A stretch of DNA of 64,000 nt from Pseudomonadota bacterium (GCA_018240465.1 JAFEFS010000091.1:62001-126000); one strand, 5' to 3'; positions 43,340-53,097 are shown, counted from the first letter of the stretch. Numbers and translations: made by a program. The notes: generated by a model from the letters alone, not told the origin.

Positions 43340-44371
43340 TCAGCGCTGCGTCGACCTGCGCAGCACGAGCGACACCGGAATCACCTGGTTTTCCACGGCT
43401 TCATCGTGGACCAGCTTAAGCAGCGTGTCGACGAGGACGACGCCGGCGCGCTTGGTATCCTGCTGCGCCGTGGTCAAGCCCGGATCGACGAAGCCCGCCA
43501 GCGGAATGTCGTCGAAGCCGGCGACGAGTACATCGTCGGGCACGCGCAGGCCGCGCTCGCGCAGCGCCTTGATCGCGCCGATCGCGATCAGGTCGCTGGC
43601 GGCGAAGATCGCGTCGAACTTCGCCTTGCGCGCGAACAAGGCCGTCGCGGCATCGAACCCGGATTGTTCCGAGGAAATGGCGCGCGCCTGCAGTTTCGCG
43701 TCGACCGTTCCGCCGCCCTCGCGGATCGCTTCGCAATAACCACGGTAGCGTTCGAGAAACTCGGGCGAAGAATCGGTTGCGTCGCCGAGGAACGCGATGC
43801 GCTTCGCGCCGCGCTCGATCAGGTGGCGCACGATGTCGCGCCCGCCCTGGAAATTGTCGCAGCCGACCGAGACCTCGGGCTGGTCCGGCGCGATCGCACC
43901 CCAGCGCACGAAATGCGTGCCGCGTTCGACCATGAATTTGAGTCGTTCGCGGTAGTCGAGATAGTCGCCGTAGCCGAGCAGGATGATGCCGTCGGCCTTC
44001 TTCGATTCCTCGTAGCTCGCCTGCCAGTCGTGGTTGTTCGGCTGCTGGAACGAGATCAACAAATCGTAGCCGCGCTGCGCGCAGGCGCGCGTGATCGAGG
44101 CGAGCATCGAGACGAAGAACGGATTGATCAGCGAATCGTCCGGCGCCGGATCCTCGAAGAACAGCAGCGCGAGCGTGCCGCTGTGCTGGCTGCGCAGGCT
44201 CGAGGCGTGCTTGTCGACCTTGTAGTTGAGTTCGTTCGCGATCTTGAGGATGCGTCGGCGGGTCGCCTCGTTGACCATGCTGCTGCCGCGCAATGCGCGC
44301 GACACGGTCGGCTGGGAGACGCCGGCCAAGTGTGCGATCACGAGCGAAGTCGCTTTCTGTTTGCTGCGAAT
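43340..44371 (-). CDS. malR: LacI-family regulator of the maltodextrin genes, probable ATT start
   Basis: Transcription factor of about 343 aa. N-terminus: helix-turn-helix VIAHLAGVSQPTVSRALRGS, then VNEATRRRILKIANELNYKVDK (hinge region) and a periplasmic-binding-protein-like ligand domain (GTLALLFFEDP, DGIILLGYGDYLDY, VSVGCDNFQGGRDIVRHLIERGAKRIAFLG, VLVAGFDDIPLAGFVDPGLTT). No ATG, GTG or TTG stands where homologues begin. GAGGAGG (44386-44380) is followed after 8 nt by ATT (44371), giving residues IRSKQKATS directly before the HTH, so ATT is the likely start. The nearest in-frame GTG (44341) would cut into the HTH. It probably binds the GCATACGTATGC-like sites in this block. Confidence 0.8.
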   Translation of the reverse strand: MRSKQKATSLVIAHLAGVSQPTVSRALRGSSMVNEATRRRILKIANELNYKVDKHASSLRSQHSGTLALLFFEDPAPDDSLINPFFVSMLASITRACAQRGYDLLISFQQPNNHDWQASYEESKKADGIILLGYGDYLDYRERLKFMVERGTHFVRWGAIAPDQPEVSVGCDNFQGGRDIVRHLIERGAKRIAFLGDATDSSPEFLERYRGYCEAIREGGGTVDAKLQARAISSEQSGFDAATALFARKAKFDAIFAASDLIAIGAIKALRERGLRVPDDVLVAGFDDIPLAGFVDPGLTTAQQDTKRAGVVLVDTLLKLVHDEAVENQVIPVSLVLRRSTQR

Positions 44372-44539
44372 GGCGCGGCCCTCCTCGGCCGAGCATAGGC
44401 AGGCCGGCGAGCAAGGGGCAAGGTCGGGCGCACAACGAAGGCACCGCCCGATTGCGACAAAGTGGTGCCCGCCCCCGCTTTCCGCGCTTCGATGCGCTGA
44501 TAGAATGTATGGCCTTGAAGCTGCCCTTGCGATGCGCCC

Positions 44540-47500
44540 GTGAGCGAAATCCTCAGCCCCGAACTCCCGCCGCCGCCCGACGCGGCGCACGCCCTGATGA
44601 CGGCGGCGTATTGCCGCGACGAAACCGAGGCGATGAACGAGTTGCTCGACCAGGCCGCACTGCCTCAACCAGAGCGCGACCTCGTCCTCGCGCGCGCAAC
44701 CGAGCTCGTCGCGCGCGTGCGCGCCAAGGCACAGGACGCTTCAGCGGTCGAAGCATTCATGCGCCAGTACGATCTTTCCTCGGAGGAAGGCGTGCTGCTG
44801 ATGTGCGTGGCCGAGGCGCTGCTGCGCATTCCGGACAAGGACACGGCCGACAAGCTGATCTCGGACAAGCTGGGCGAGGCGAATTGGGAATCGCATCTCG
44901 GCAAGAGCGATTCGCTGTTCGTCAACGCCGGCACCTGGGGCCTGATGCTGACCGGCAAATTCATCTCGCTCGCCGACGAAACCCAGCGCAATTTCACCGG
45001 CGCATTCAAGCGTCTCGTCGGCCGCGCGGGCGAGCCGGTGATCCGCCTCGCCGTGCGCCAGGCGATGCGCATCATGGGCCATCAGTTCGTCATGGGCCGC
45101 ACGATCAAGGAAGGCCTCGACCGCGCGCAGGAGAAGGAGAACCGCGCCTACCGCTACTCCTACGACATGCTCGGCGAAGGCGCGCTGACCACGCCCGACG
45201 GCGAGCGTTACTACCAGGCCTACGTCGATGCGATCAAGGCTTTGGGTGCACGCGGACCGTTCAATGACATCCTCGACGCGCCGTCGATCTCGATCAAGCT
45301 CTCCGCGCTGCATCCGCGCTACGAAGTCGGCAAGCGCGCGCGCGTGCACGCGGAACTCCAACCGAAGCTGCTTGCGCTTGCACAACTGGCGAAGGCACAA
45401 GGCATCTGCCTGACCGTCGATGCCGAGGAAGCCGATCGCCTCGAACTCTCGCTGGCCCTGATCGCCGCGGTGCATGCCGATCCTTCATTGGACGGCTATC
45501 AGGGTTTCGGCCTCGCCGTACAGGCCTACCAGAAGCGCGCGCCGTTCGTGATCGACTGGCTCGCCGAGCAGGCGAAAACAACCGGCCGCCGCTTCTGCGT
45601 GCGCCTCGTGAAAGGCGCGTACTGGGATTCGGAAATCAAGCGCGCACAGGAAGGCGGCCACGCCGGCTATCCGGTGTACACGCGCAAGCCGAACACCGAC
45701 GTCTCCTATCTCGCCTGCGCCAAGCGTCTGTTCGAGCACGGCCAGGCCGCTTTCTATCCCGCATTCGCCACGCACAACGCGCACACGATCGCGGCGATTC
45801 ACCACATCGCCAAAGGCCGTCCGTTCGAGTTCCAGCGCCTGCACGGCATGGGCGCCGATCTCTACGACGAAGTGATCGGCGAGAAGAATCTCGATGTGCC
45901 TTGCCGCGTCTACGCGCCGGTCGGCTCGCACGAGGACCTGCTGCCGTACCTCGTGCGCCGCCTGCTCGAAAACGGGGCGAACACTTCGTTCGTCAACCGC
46001 ATCGTCGACGAATCGACACCGATCAAGGACCTGGTCGCCGATCCGGTTGAGGTCGTACGCGGCTTCACCAGCAAACCGCATCCCCGCATTCCCCAGCCGG
46101 TCGGCTTGTTTGGCGACTCGAATTCTGCGCCCTCGCAGTATTCGCAATCCATTCGTAGGAAGAATTCCATGGGCGTGAACTTCGGCAACGACAACGAATT
46201 GAAGGCACTGGCCGACGCGGTCGGCACGGTGAAGGCGGATTGGAATGCGACGCCGCTCGTGCCCGGCGCAAAGTCCGCCGAGCCGCTGCAGGAGGTGAAC
46301 AACCCCGCCGATCGGCGCCAGAGAATCGGCACCAAGCAGCAGGCCGACGCCGCGACGATCGATCGATCGCTGACCAACGCCGTCGCCGCGCAGCCGGCCT
46401 GGGACGCGCTGCCCGCCGCCTCGCGCGCAGCGATCCTCGAACACGCCGCCGACCTGCTCGAACAGCGCCGCGCGCAGTTCGTCGCGCTGCTCGTGCGCGA
46501 AGCCGGCAAGACGTTGCCTGCGGCGATCTCCGAAGTGCGCGAAGCCGCCGACATGTGCCGCTACTACGCGGCGATCGCACGCAAGCTGTTCCAGCCCGAG
46601 AACCTGCCCGGCCCCACCGGCGAATCCAACCAACTCTCGCTGCACGGCCGCGGCGTATTCGTCTGCATCAGCCCGTGGAACTTCCCGCTCGCGATCTTCA
46701 CCGGCCAGGTCGCCGCCGCGCTCGCCGCGGGCAACGCCGTGATCGCCAAGCCCGCCGACCAGACCGTGCTGATCGGCCACGCCGCGGTGAAGCTGCTGCA
46801 CGAAGCCGGCGTGCCCGACGGCGTGCTGCAGTTCCTGCCCGGCAAGGGCTCGATGATCGGCAACGCACTGCTGACCCAACCGGAGATCGCCGGCGTGTGC
46901 ATGACCGGCTCGACCGAAACCGCGTGGACGATCAACCGCACGCTCGCCGCGCGCAACGCGCAGATCGCTGCACTGATCGCCGAAACCGGCGGCCAGAACG
47001 CGCTGATCGCCGACTCCTCCGCGCTGCCCGAGCAGCTGGTGAAAGACGTCGTCGCCTCCGCGTTCGATTCCGCCGGCCAGCGCTGCTCGGCCGCGCGCGT
47101 GCTGTTCGTGCAGGAGGACATCGCCGACAAGGTGATCCACATGCTCGCCGGCGCGATGGACGAATTGAAGGTCGGCGATCCCGCCCTGCTCTCGACCGAC
47201 GTCGGCCCGGTGATCGACGAACCCTCGCGCAAGAGCCTTGCCGACCATGCCGCGCGCATGGACGCCGAAGCCAAGCTGATCAAGCAGGTGAAACTCGGCG
47301 ACGACACTTTGAGCGGCACCTTCCTCGCCCCGCGCGCGTACGAACTGAAGTCGCTCTCGCAGCTGACGAAAGAAGTCTTCGGCCCGATCCTGCACGTGAT
47401 CCGCTGGAAGTCCGCTGAGTTGGATCAAGTCATCGACGCGATCAACGCCACCGGCTTCGGCCTGACCCTCGGCATCCACAGCCGCATCGACTCGACGATC

Positions 47501-47722
47501 GCCCACATCGCCCAGCGCGCCAAGGTCGGCAACTGCTACGTCAACCGCAACCAGATCGGCGCCGTCGTCGGCGTGCAGCCGTTCGGCGGCGAAGGCTTGT
47601 CGGGCACCGGCCCCAAGGCCGGCGGCCCGCACTACCTCACGCGCTTCGTCACCGAACGGACATTGACGATCAATACGACGGCGGCGGGGGGCAACGCATC
47701 GTTGCTGACTCTGGGCGAGTAA
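44540..47722 (+). CDS. putA: Bifunctional proline dehydrogenase / P5C dehydrogenase PutA
   Basis: Protein of 1060 aa oxidising proline to glutamate in two steps. The N-terminal half has the FAD-binding barrel of proline dehydrogenase (DAPSISIKLSALHPRYE, RFCVRLVKGAYWDSEIKRAQ, FATHNAHTIAAIHHIA, FQRLHGMG). The C-terminal half is an aldehyde dehydrogenase (VFVCISPWNFPLAIFTGQ, AETGGQNALIADSSALPEQ, catalytic Cys in SAGQRCSAARVLFVQ). There is no ribbon-helix-helix domain, so this is a short form without DNA-binding autoregulation. The start is GTG at 44540 with a poor ribosome-binding site. It is divergent from the LacI-type regulator gene. Confidence 0.95.
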   Translation: MSEILSPELPPPPDAAHALMTAAYCRDETEAMNELLDQAALPQPERDLVLARATELVARVRAKAQDASAVEAFMRQYDLSSEEGVLLMCVAEALLRIPDKDTADKLISDKLGEANWESHLGKSDSLFVNAGTWGLMLTGKFISLADETQRNFTGAFKRLVGRAGEPVIRLAVRQAMRIMGHQFVMGRTIKEGLDRAQEKENRAYRYSYDMLGEGALTTPDGERYYQAYVDAIKALGARGPFNDILDAPSISIKLSALHPRYEVGKRARVHAELQPKLLALAQLAKAQGICLTVDAEEADRLELSLALIAAVHADPSLDGYQGFGLAVQAYQKRAPFVIDWLAEQAKTTGRRFCVRLVKGAYWDSEIKRAQEGGHAGYPVYTRKPNTDVSYLACAKRLFEHGQAAFYPAFATHNAHTIAAIHHIAKGRPFEFQRLHGMGADLYDEVIGEKNLDVPCRVYAPVGSHEDLLPYLVRRLLENGANTSFVNRIVDESTPIKDLVADPVEVVRGFTSKPHPRIPQPVGLFGDSNSAPSQYSQSIRRKNSMGVNFGNDNELKALADAVGTVKADWNATPLVPGAKSAEPLQEVNNPADRRQRIGTKQQADAATIDRSLTNAVAAQPAWDALPAASRAAILEHAADLLEQRRAQFVALLVREAGKTLPAAISEVREAADMCRYYAAIARKLFQPENLPGPTGESNQLSLHGRGVFVCISPWNFPLAIFTGQVAAALAAGNAVIAKPADQTVLIGHAAVKLLHEAGVPDGVLQFLPGKGSMIGNALLTQPEIAGVCMTGSTETAWTINRTLAARNAQIAALIAETGGQNALIADSSALPEQLVKDVVASAFDSAGQRCSAARVLFVQEDIADKVIHMLAGAMDELKVGDPALLSTDVGPVIDEPSRKSLADHAARMDAEAKLIKQVKLGDDTLSGTFLAPRAYELKSLSQLTKEVFGPILHVIRWKSAELDQVIDAINATGFGLTLGIHSRIDSTIAHIAQRAKVGNCYVNRNQIGAVVGVQPFGGEGLSGTGPKAGGPHYLTRFVTERTLTINTTAAGGNASLLTLGE

Positions 47723-48162
47723 AAATGCCTGAGTACAATCTTCCGGTTGCGGAAAGAGTTGTAGTCGCAGCAGATTTCCTTGAAAAGCAGAACGAAGCCG
47801 GTGCAGCAGGGGCGGTGTTGTATTTGAGCCCGTAGCCCGTAGGTTGGGGTGAGCGCAGCGAACCCCAACATCAATTCGCATCGTCAATCCGACTCCGCTG
47901 CCCAATCCTCCGGCAAATCGCCCGAGCGAATCCAACGATGTATCGACGAAAACGGCCAATCCGCGGCGGGTGACGCATGATCGCGCGTCACCGGGTTGAA
48001 TGCGATCCGGCGCATTCATCGCAGCCAGGATTTTCGCGCATGCCGCGCTGAGCCGTCACCTGGCGCCGACGGCGCGCCGCAAGGCCCGCGCCATGCGCGT
48101 GGTGGATCGCGGGACGGGATGTGGTTAGCATCGCCCGCATCAGCATCAGCGGGGCTCTTTGC
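47723..48162. other. Intergenic region with a REP-like palindrome
   Basis: 440 bp without a supported gene. GTTGGGGT (47843-47850) and ACCCCAAC (47862-47869) form a hairpin with an 11-nt loop, GAGCGCAGCGA. The unit, with TAGG before it, is a widespread intergenic repeat in proteobacteria. An antisense frame across it (47632-47874) is probably not a gene. The rest of the region is featureless, apart from a possible GTG start at 48121 for the kinase frame. Confidence 0.55.
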
Positions 48163-50565
48163 ATGTCGCAGTCTGCCGGTTCCCGCATCAGCGCATCCGA
48201 CCAGCCCACCGTACTGGACATCGACGCCGCGGTGAGCGGCGGCACGCAGATGTTCGCGGCCGGTCAGCGCGTCGGCCCGTACCGCATCGACCGCCTGCTC
48301 GGCGAGGGCGGCATGGGCGCGGTGTATCTGGCCGAGCAGATCGAGCCGATCGAGCGACCAGTTGCGCTCAAGCTGGTCCGCAGTCAGTTGCGCGGCGGCC
48401 TGGCCGAGGCGTATTTCCTGGTCGAGCGGCAGGCGCTGGCGCGCATGGACCATCCAGCGATTGCAAAAGTATACGATGCCGGGACCACGCCCCAGGGCTA
48501 TCCGTTCTTCGCGATGGAGTGGATCGACGGACTCACGCTGGCCGCGTGGTACGCGCAGCACAAGCCGCCGTTGCGCGAGTTGCTCGCACTGTTCATAGCC
48601 ATCTGCAAGGGCGTGCAGCATGCCCACCAGAAAGGTGTCATCCATCGCGATCTGAAACCCGGCAACGTGCTGATCGCGAGCGTGGACGGCCAGGCGGCGC
48701 CGAAAATCATCGATTTCGGCATCGCCATCGGCGCGGCGCGCAGCAACAGCGACGCGGCACAGGCGCAGCGCGCGGGCACGCGCGGCTACATGAGTCCGGA
48801 GCAGGTCTCGGGCAAGGCTGCCGGAATCGACATCCGCACCGACATCTACGCACTCGGCATGATGCTGCTGGAGTTCGTTGCGCCGGCGCAATTGTTCGAA
48901 CGCGTCGCCTTGCTCGACGCGCAGCCGTCCGCGCTGCACGCAGCGCTGCGGGCCTCGCTCGGACAGCGCGTGGATGCGGACGCCGCCAGCGTGCGCGCGT
49001 TGGCTGCGATTCCTTCGCCTTTGCGCTGGCTGCTCGCACGCGCCATCGACCCGCAGCGCGCGCGCCGCTATGCGTCGGCGCAGGCGATGGCCGACGATCT
49101 CGACCGCTATCTGCGCCACTATCCGCTGGCCGCAGTGCCGGCCACGCGCGCCTATCGCCTGCGCGAATTCGCGCGGCGCAACCGCGGCGCGATACTGGCC
49201 GCGGCGCTGGTCGCGGCCGCGCTGATCGCCGGCACGACCGCGGCATCGCTCAACATGCAGCGCGCGCGCATCGAAGCGGCGAAGAGCCGGCAGATATCGG
49301 ACTTCCTCACCCAGGTGCTCTCGGGCGTGGATCCGGAAAAAGCCCGCGGCATGGACAAGTCCCTGCTGACCCTGATCCTGGGCGATGCGGCAAAAAATGC
49401 CGACGCGAAGCTGGCCCGCCAGCCCGAAGTGCTGGCCGACATCAAGGGCACGATCGGCGTCAGCTACCGCGCGCTGAGCGATTTCAAGACCGAACTCGAC
49501 TTGCTGCGCCAGGCCTACGCGTTGGCGGCGTCGACATTGGGCGCGGATGCGGAGTTGAGCCTGGACCTGCAACGCCAGCTCGCGCGGGCCTGGAGTGAAA
49601 ATGGCGACTATGCGGCGGCGGCGACGAACATCGACAAGAACATCGCGGCCTGGACCCGGCGCCAAGGCGCGGACGGCCGCAAGACGCTGATCAGCAACCT
49701 GGACCGCGTTCAGTACATCTGGTACGCCGGCGACAGCTCCAAGGCCCTGGCCGAGATGAAGACACTGCTGCCGCGGATCGAGCGCGTGCTCGGGGCGGAT
49801 GACCCTTCCACCATCGATGCCTTGAACGTCCATGCCGTGCTGCTCGGCGAAACCGGCCACTACGCCGAGGCCGAGCCGCTGTTCGAGCGGGTGCTGGCGA
49901 GCGAACGGCGCTTGTACGGGGACAAGGCGCCGAAGACGCTGGACACGATGAACGATTTCGCGGTGTTGTATCTGGAATCGCAGCGCTACGCGCAAGGCGA
50001 GAAAATTCTCAAGCAGCTGCTGCCGCTGGAAATCGAAATGTACGGCACCGACAGCGCAGTGGCCAACAACGTGGTTTCCAATCTGGCCGGCGCGCTGCGC
50101 CAGCAAGGCACGCCCGAGAAGATCGCCGAATCGGGCCAATACTACGACCGCGCTTATGCGTACGCCTCGCGCCGCTACGGTCCGGATCATCCCAACACGA
50201 TCATCGCGCAGAGCAATGAAGCCAACTATTTCGCCGACACCGGCGATGTGCAAAAAGCGATCGAACTGGACGAACAGGCATTGGCCGCCATCGCCCGGCA
50301 CGGCGAATTGCCGCAAATCAAGGGCGAGATCGACTATCAGCTCGGCCGCTTGCTGACGCGGACGGCTCGTTATGCCGAAGCGGAACCTCTGCTGCTGTCC
50401 GGTGATGCGCAGAAGGCGAGCGAACTCGGCGCCAACCACTGGCGCATGGCCGAATACGTCGGCGCGCTGGTGGATTTGTATACTCGGTGGGGCAAGCCCG
50501 AGCAAGCAGCGCAATGGCGGAAACAACGGGCGGCGCTGCCGCCGAAGCCGCCGGACGCGGCGTGA
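48163..50565 (+). CDS. Membrane Ser/Thr protein kinase with TPR sensor-like domain
   Basis: Protein of 800 aa (start 48163; the frame is open to a GTG at 48121). Residues about 40-320 are a Hanks-type kinase: RLLGEGGMGAVYLAEQ, VALKLV with the ATP-site Lys, VIHRDLKPGNVLIAS, KIIDFGIAIG, and GTRGYMSPEQVSG. A TM helix follows near 360 (GAILAAALVAAALIAGTTAA), then a long helical-repeat region with tetratricopeptide-like repeats (EAEPLFERVLASERRLYG, KAIELDEQALAAIARHG) outside the membrane. This kinase-TM-TPR plan is common in xanthomonads and myxobacteria, with unknown signals. It converges on an FHA-GGDEF gene with only 3 bp between stop codons. Confidence 0.9.
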   Translation: MSQSAGSRISASDQPTVLDIDAAVSGGTQMFAAGQRVGPYRIDRLLGEGGMGAVYLAEQIEPIERPVALKLVRSQLRGGLAEAYFLVERQALARMDHPAIAKVYDAGTTPQGYPFFAMEWIDGLTLAAWYAQHKPPLRELLALFIAICKGVQHAHQKGVIHRDLKPGNVLIASVDGQAAPKIIDFGIAIGAARSNSDAAQAQRAGTRGYMSPEQVSGKAAGIDIRTDIYALGMMLLEFVAPAQLFERVALLDAQPSALHAALRASLGQRVDADAASVRALAAIPSPLRWLLARAIDPQRARRYASAQAMADDLDRYLRHYPLAAVPATRAYRLREFARRNRGAILAAALVAAALIAGTTAASLNMQRARIEAAKSRQISDFLTQVLSGVDPEKARGMDKSLLTLILGDAAKNADAKLARQPEVLADIKGTIGVSYRALSDFKTELDLLRQAYALAASTLGADAELSLDLQRQLARAWSENGDYAAAATNIDKNIAAWTRRQGADGRKTLISNLDRVQYIWYAGDSSKALAEMKTLLPRIERVLGADDPSTIDALNVHAVLLGETGHYAEAEPLFERVLASERRLYGDKAPKTLDTMNDFAVLYLESQRYAQGEKILKQLLPLEIEMYGTDSAVANNVVSNLAGALRQQGTPEKIAESGQYYDRAYAYASRRYGPDHPNTIIAQSNEANYFADTGDVQKAIELDEQALAAIARHGELPQIKGEIDYQLGRLLTRTARYAEAEPLLLSGDAQKASELGANHWRMAEYVGALVDLYTRWGKPEQAAQWRKQRAALPPKPPDAA

Positions 50566-50568
50566 ACT

Positions 50569-51456
50569 TCAACTGCAGACGCGATTGCGCCCTTCCTGCT
50601 TGGCGCGATAGAGCTGGGCGTCGGCGAGGCGGAGCAGTTCGGCCGCGGAGGCCTCGCCGCGGCTTTCCGCCACGCCGATGCTCAGCGTCACCGGCAGGCA
50701 CTGCTCGCGCACATCGATAGCCCGCTCCTCAACGGCCGCACGCAGGGTTTCGGCGATTGCCGCTGCCGCCTGCAGGGTCGTCGCGCGCAAGGCCACGGCG
50801 AATTCTTCGCCGCCCAGTCGCCCGATGGGTGCGCCCGCGGCAACGTGACCGCGAATCACCCTGGCGATGCCCGCCAGAACCTGGTCGCCGACCAGGTGGC
50901 CATGGCGATCGTTGATCCGCTTGAAGTGGTCCAGATCCATCATCATCAGCGCCAACGGTTTGCTGCGCCCGGCTTTTTCCGCCTCTTCGTCGAGCAAGCC
51001 GCGGAAGTGGCGGCGATTGAAGAAGCCGGTCAGGCTGTCGTAGATGGCCAAGTCGATCAGCTCATGGTGATAGCGCGCCTCCACGCTGGCACCGAGGAAG
51101 AATTTGATCGCGTTGCTGCCGATGCTGATCTGGTCGCCGTCGCTCAGCTCGGCGCGCTCGACCACCTTGCCGTTGAGATAGGTGCGGTTGGTCGAGCCCA
51201 GGTCCTCGACCAGATAGCGGCCGCCCTCGCGCCAGATGCGGCAATGCTGGCGCGATACGCTTGGATGCGGCAGCGTCAGTTCGCATTCGCTGGCGCGGCC
51301 GATGGTCACCGCGGTTTCGCCGAGCTCCACCTGCAGACCCAGCATCATGCCGCTGACCACGATCACACGGGGAACGTGCTCGTCCCGTTCGCCGCGCGTG
51401 GATTCGAGCACGGTGGCGCGATCGGTATTGGAGTTCTGATCTTTGCTCTGCGGCAC
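50569..51456 (-). CDS. FHA-domain diguanylate cyclase
   Basis: Protein of about 295 aa. Residues about 30-110 are an FHA domain (AVTIGRASECEL, LPHPSVSRQHCRIWREGGRY, VEDLGSTNRTYLNG), which binds phosphothreonine. A linker follows, then a GGDEF domain (DSLTGFFNRRHFRGLL, LMMMDLDHFKRINDRHGH) with the active-site GGEEF in PIGRLGGEEFAVAL, so c-di-GMP synthesis is likely. No RxxD inhibitory site is seen five residues before it. The start is taken as GTG at 51456 because TACAAT (51487-51482 on the minus strand) looks like the -10 and would place the transcript start downstream of the longer GTG at 51498. The neighbouring Ser/Thr kinase could supply the phosphothreonine ligand. Confidence 0.87.
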   Translation of the reverse strand: MPQSKDQNSNTDRATVLESTRGERDEHVPRVIVVSGMMLGLQVELGETAVTIGRASECELTLPHPSVSRQHCRIWREGGRYLVEDLGSTNRTYLNGKVVERAELSDGDQISIGSNAIKFFLGASVEARYHHELIDLAIYDSLTGFFNRRHFRGLLDEEAEKAGRSKPLALMMMDLDHFKRINDRHGHLVGDQVLAGIARVIRGHVAAGAPIGRLGGEEFAVALRATTLQAAAAIAETLRAAVEERAIDVREQCLPVTLSIGVAESRGEASAAELLRLADAQLYRAKQEGRNRVCS

Positions 51457-51481
51457 GAGGCAATTCCGAGCGTGAGTGGCG

Positions 51482-51487
51482 ATTGTA
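51482..51487 (-). promoter_or_regulatory. Probable -10 element of the FHA-GGDEF gene
   Basis: TACAAT read on the minus strand, with TTGCGC 15 bp upstream. It decides the start choice for the cyclase gene. Confidence 0.4.
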
Positions 51488-51576
51488 GCGCAGCGCACTT
51501 TCGCGCAAGACGAGGCAAGCCGCCGGCGTGACTCGGCGGTGACGGCAACCGAACGATGCTTGCCGAAACCGGCGGC

Positions 51577-53097
51577 TCAGAGCGAATCCGGTGCGTGCAA
51601 GCGCCGGTACTGGATCGCCTCGCCCAGATGCGGCGCGGCAATGGCATCGGCCCCGGCCAGATCGGCGATCGTGCGCGCGACGCGCAGGATGCGGTGATAG
51701 GAACGCGCGGACAGCCCGAGCTTGTCCAGAGCGCGTTCGAGCAGGGCATGGTCGCGATCGCGCAGCACGCAGTCGCGGCGCAGTTCGCGCGAGTTCAGCG
51801 CCGCGTTCGGCCGCCCCGCACGCGCCATCTGCCGTGCGCGCGCGGCGACGACGCGCGCGCGCACGACGGCGCTGGTTTCGCCGGGCGGCGCGGCGTCGCC
51901 CAGCTCGACCAGCGGCACGCGCGGCACCTCGACCTGCAGGTCGATGCGATCGAGCAGTGGCCCGGAAATGCGCGCGCGATAGCGGCGGATGGCCTCGGGG
52001 GTGCAGGCGCAACGCCCCGACGGATCGCCGGCATAGCCGCACGGACACGGATTCATCGCCGCGACCAGCTGGAACGCCGCCGGAAATTCCGCCTGGCGCG
52101 CGGCGCGCGAAATCGCGACGCGGCCCGACTCGAGCGGTTCGCGCAGCACTTCGAGCACGCGCCGGTCGAATTCGGGAAGCTCATCGAGAAACAGCACGCC
52201 GTGATGGGCGAGCGAGATTTCGCCCGGCCGTGGAATCGAACCGCCGCCGACCAGCGCGACGGCGGAGGCGGTGTGGTGCGGCTGGCGGAACGGTCGCATC
52301 CGCCACTTGTCGCAATCCATGGCTTGACCTGCGACCGAGCGCACCGCCGCGGACTCGAGCGCCTCGGCCTCGCTCAGCGGCGGCAGAATGCCGGGCAGGC
52401 GGCTTGCGAGCATGGTCTTGCCGGCGCCGGGCGGGCCGGCGAACAGCAGGTGGTGCGCGCCGGCCGCGGCGATTTCAAGAGCCCGGCGCGCCTGCGCCTG
52501 GCCGCGCACGTCGGCGAGGTCGGGATAGTCGCGCTCCTCGTCGTTCGTGTTCGCGGTCGCCGCGACCGCGCCTTCGGGCAGGTCGCCCGCGCCGCGCAGA
52601 AACGCGAGCACGTCGAGCAGGGTATCGGCGCCGCGCACCTCGGCCGCGGACACCAGTGCGGCTTCGGCGGCGTTGGTCCGCGGCACGATCAACGCGCGCC
52701 CCGCGCGCACGGTCTTGAGCGCCGCGGGCAATACGCCGGTGACTGCGCGCAACTCGCCGGACAAGGCGAGTTCGCCGAGGAACTCGTAGCGCGCCAATGC
52801 TTCCTTCGGCAGGTGCCCGGCAGCGGCGAGGATGCCGAGGGCGATCGGCAGGTCGAAACGCCCGCCGTCCTTGGGCAGGTCGGCCGGCGCCAGGCTGACG
52901 GTCACGCGACGTGCGGGATATTCGATCTGCGCGTTCTGGATCGCGACGCGGACGCGGTCACGCGCCTCCTTCACCGCGGTTTCGGGCAGGCCGACGATGG
53001 ATGTACCCGGCAAGCCGCCGGAAAGGTGCACCTCGACCGTGACCGCGGGCGCGGCCACGCCGTCCTGCGCGCGGCTGTGGACGGTGGCAAGGCTCAT
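51577..53097 (-). CDS. comM: YifB/ComM-type Mg-chelatase-like AAA+ ATPase
   Basis: AAA+ protein of 506 aa involved in branch migration during natural transformation (ComM). N-terminal Lon-protease-like subdomain (VTVEVHLSGGLPGTSIVGLPE, RVTVSLAPADLPKDGGRFDLP), Walker A in LLFAGPPGAGKTMLASRLP, Walker B in GVLFLDELPEF, the Mg-chelatase-type insertion with PFRQPHHTASAVALVGGG, and the zinc-type loop NPCPCGYAGDPSGRCACT. The ATG at 53097 (MSLATVHSRAQDG) is preferred; the frame extends back to 53322 through a dispersed repeat. It is transcribed from a gap shared with ubiK on the same strand. Confidence 0.92.
   Translation of the reverse strand: MSLATVHSRAQDGVAAPAVTVEVHLSGGLPGTSIVGLPETAVKEARDRVRVAIQNAQIEYPARRVTVSLAPADLPKDGGRFDLPIALGILAAAGHLPKEALARYEFLGELALSGELRAVTGVLPAALKTVRAGRALIVPRTNAAEAALVSAAEVRGADTLLDVLAFLRGAGDLPEGAVAATANTNDEERDYPDLADVRGQAQARRALEIAAAGAHHLLFAGPPGAGKTMLASRLPGILPPLSEAEALESAAVRSVAGQAMDCDKWRMRPFRQPHHTASAVALVGGGSIPRPGEISLAHHGVLFLDELPEFDRRVLEVLREPLESGRVAISRAARQAEFPAAFQLVAAMNPCPCGYAGDPSGRCACTPEAIRRYRARISGPLLDRIDLQVEVPRVPLVELGDAAPPGETSAVVRARVVAARARQMARAGRPNAALNSRELRRDCVLRDRDHALLERALDKLGLSARSYHRILRVARTIADLAGADAIAAPHLGEAIQYRRLHAPDSL

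Noticed and set aside
47632..47874. 80-codon minus-strand frame after putA (MMLGFAALTPTYG)
   Set aside because: It starts inside a REP-like palindrome and overlaps the end of putA; such frames recur wherever this repeat occurs.
45485..48019. 844-codon frame antisense to putA
   Set aside because: No recognisable motif and composition typical of antisense frames; putA is unambiguous on the other strand.
48016..50526. 836-codon frame antisense to the Ser/Thr kinase
   Set aside because: Shadow frame; the kinase has complete catalytic motifs.
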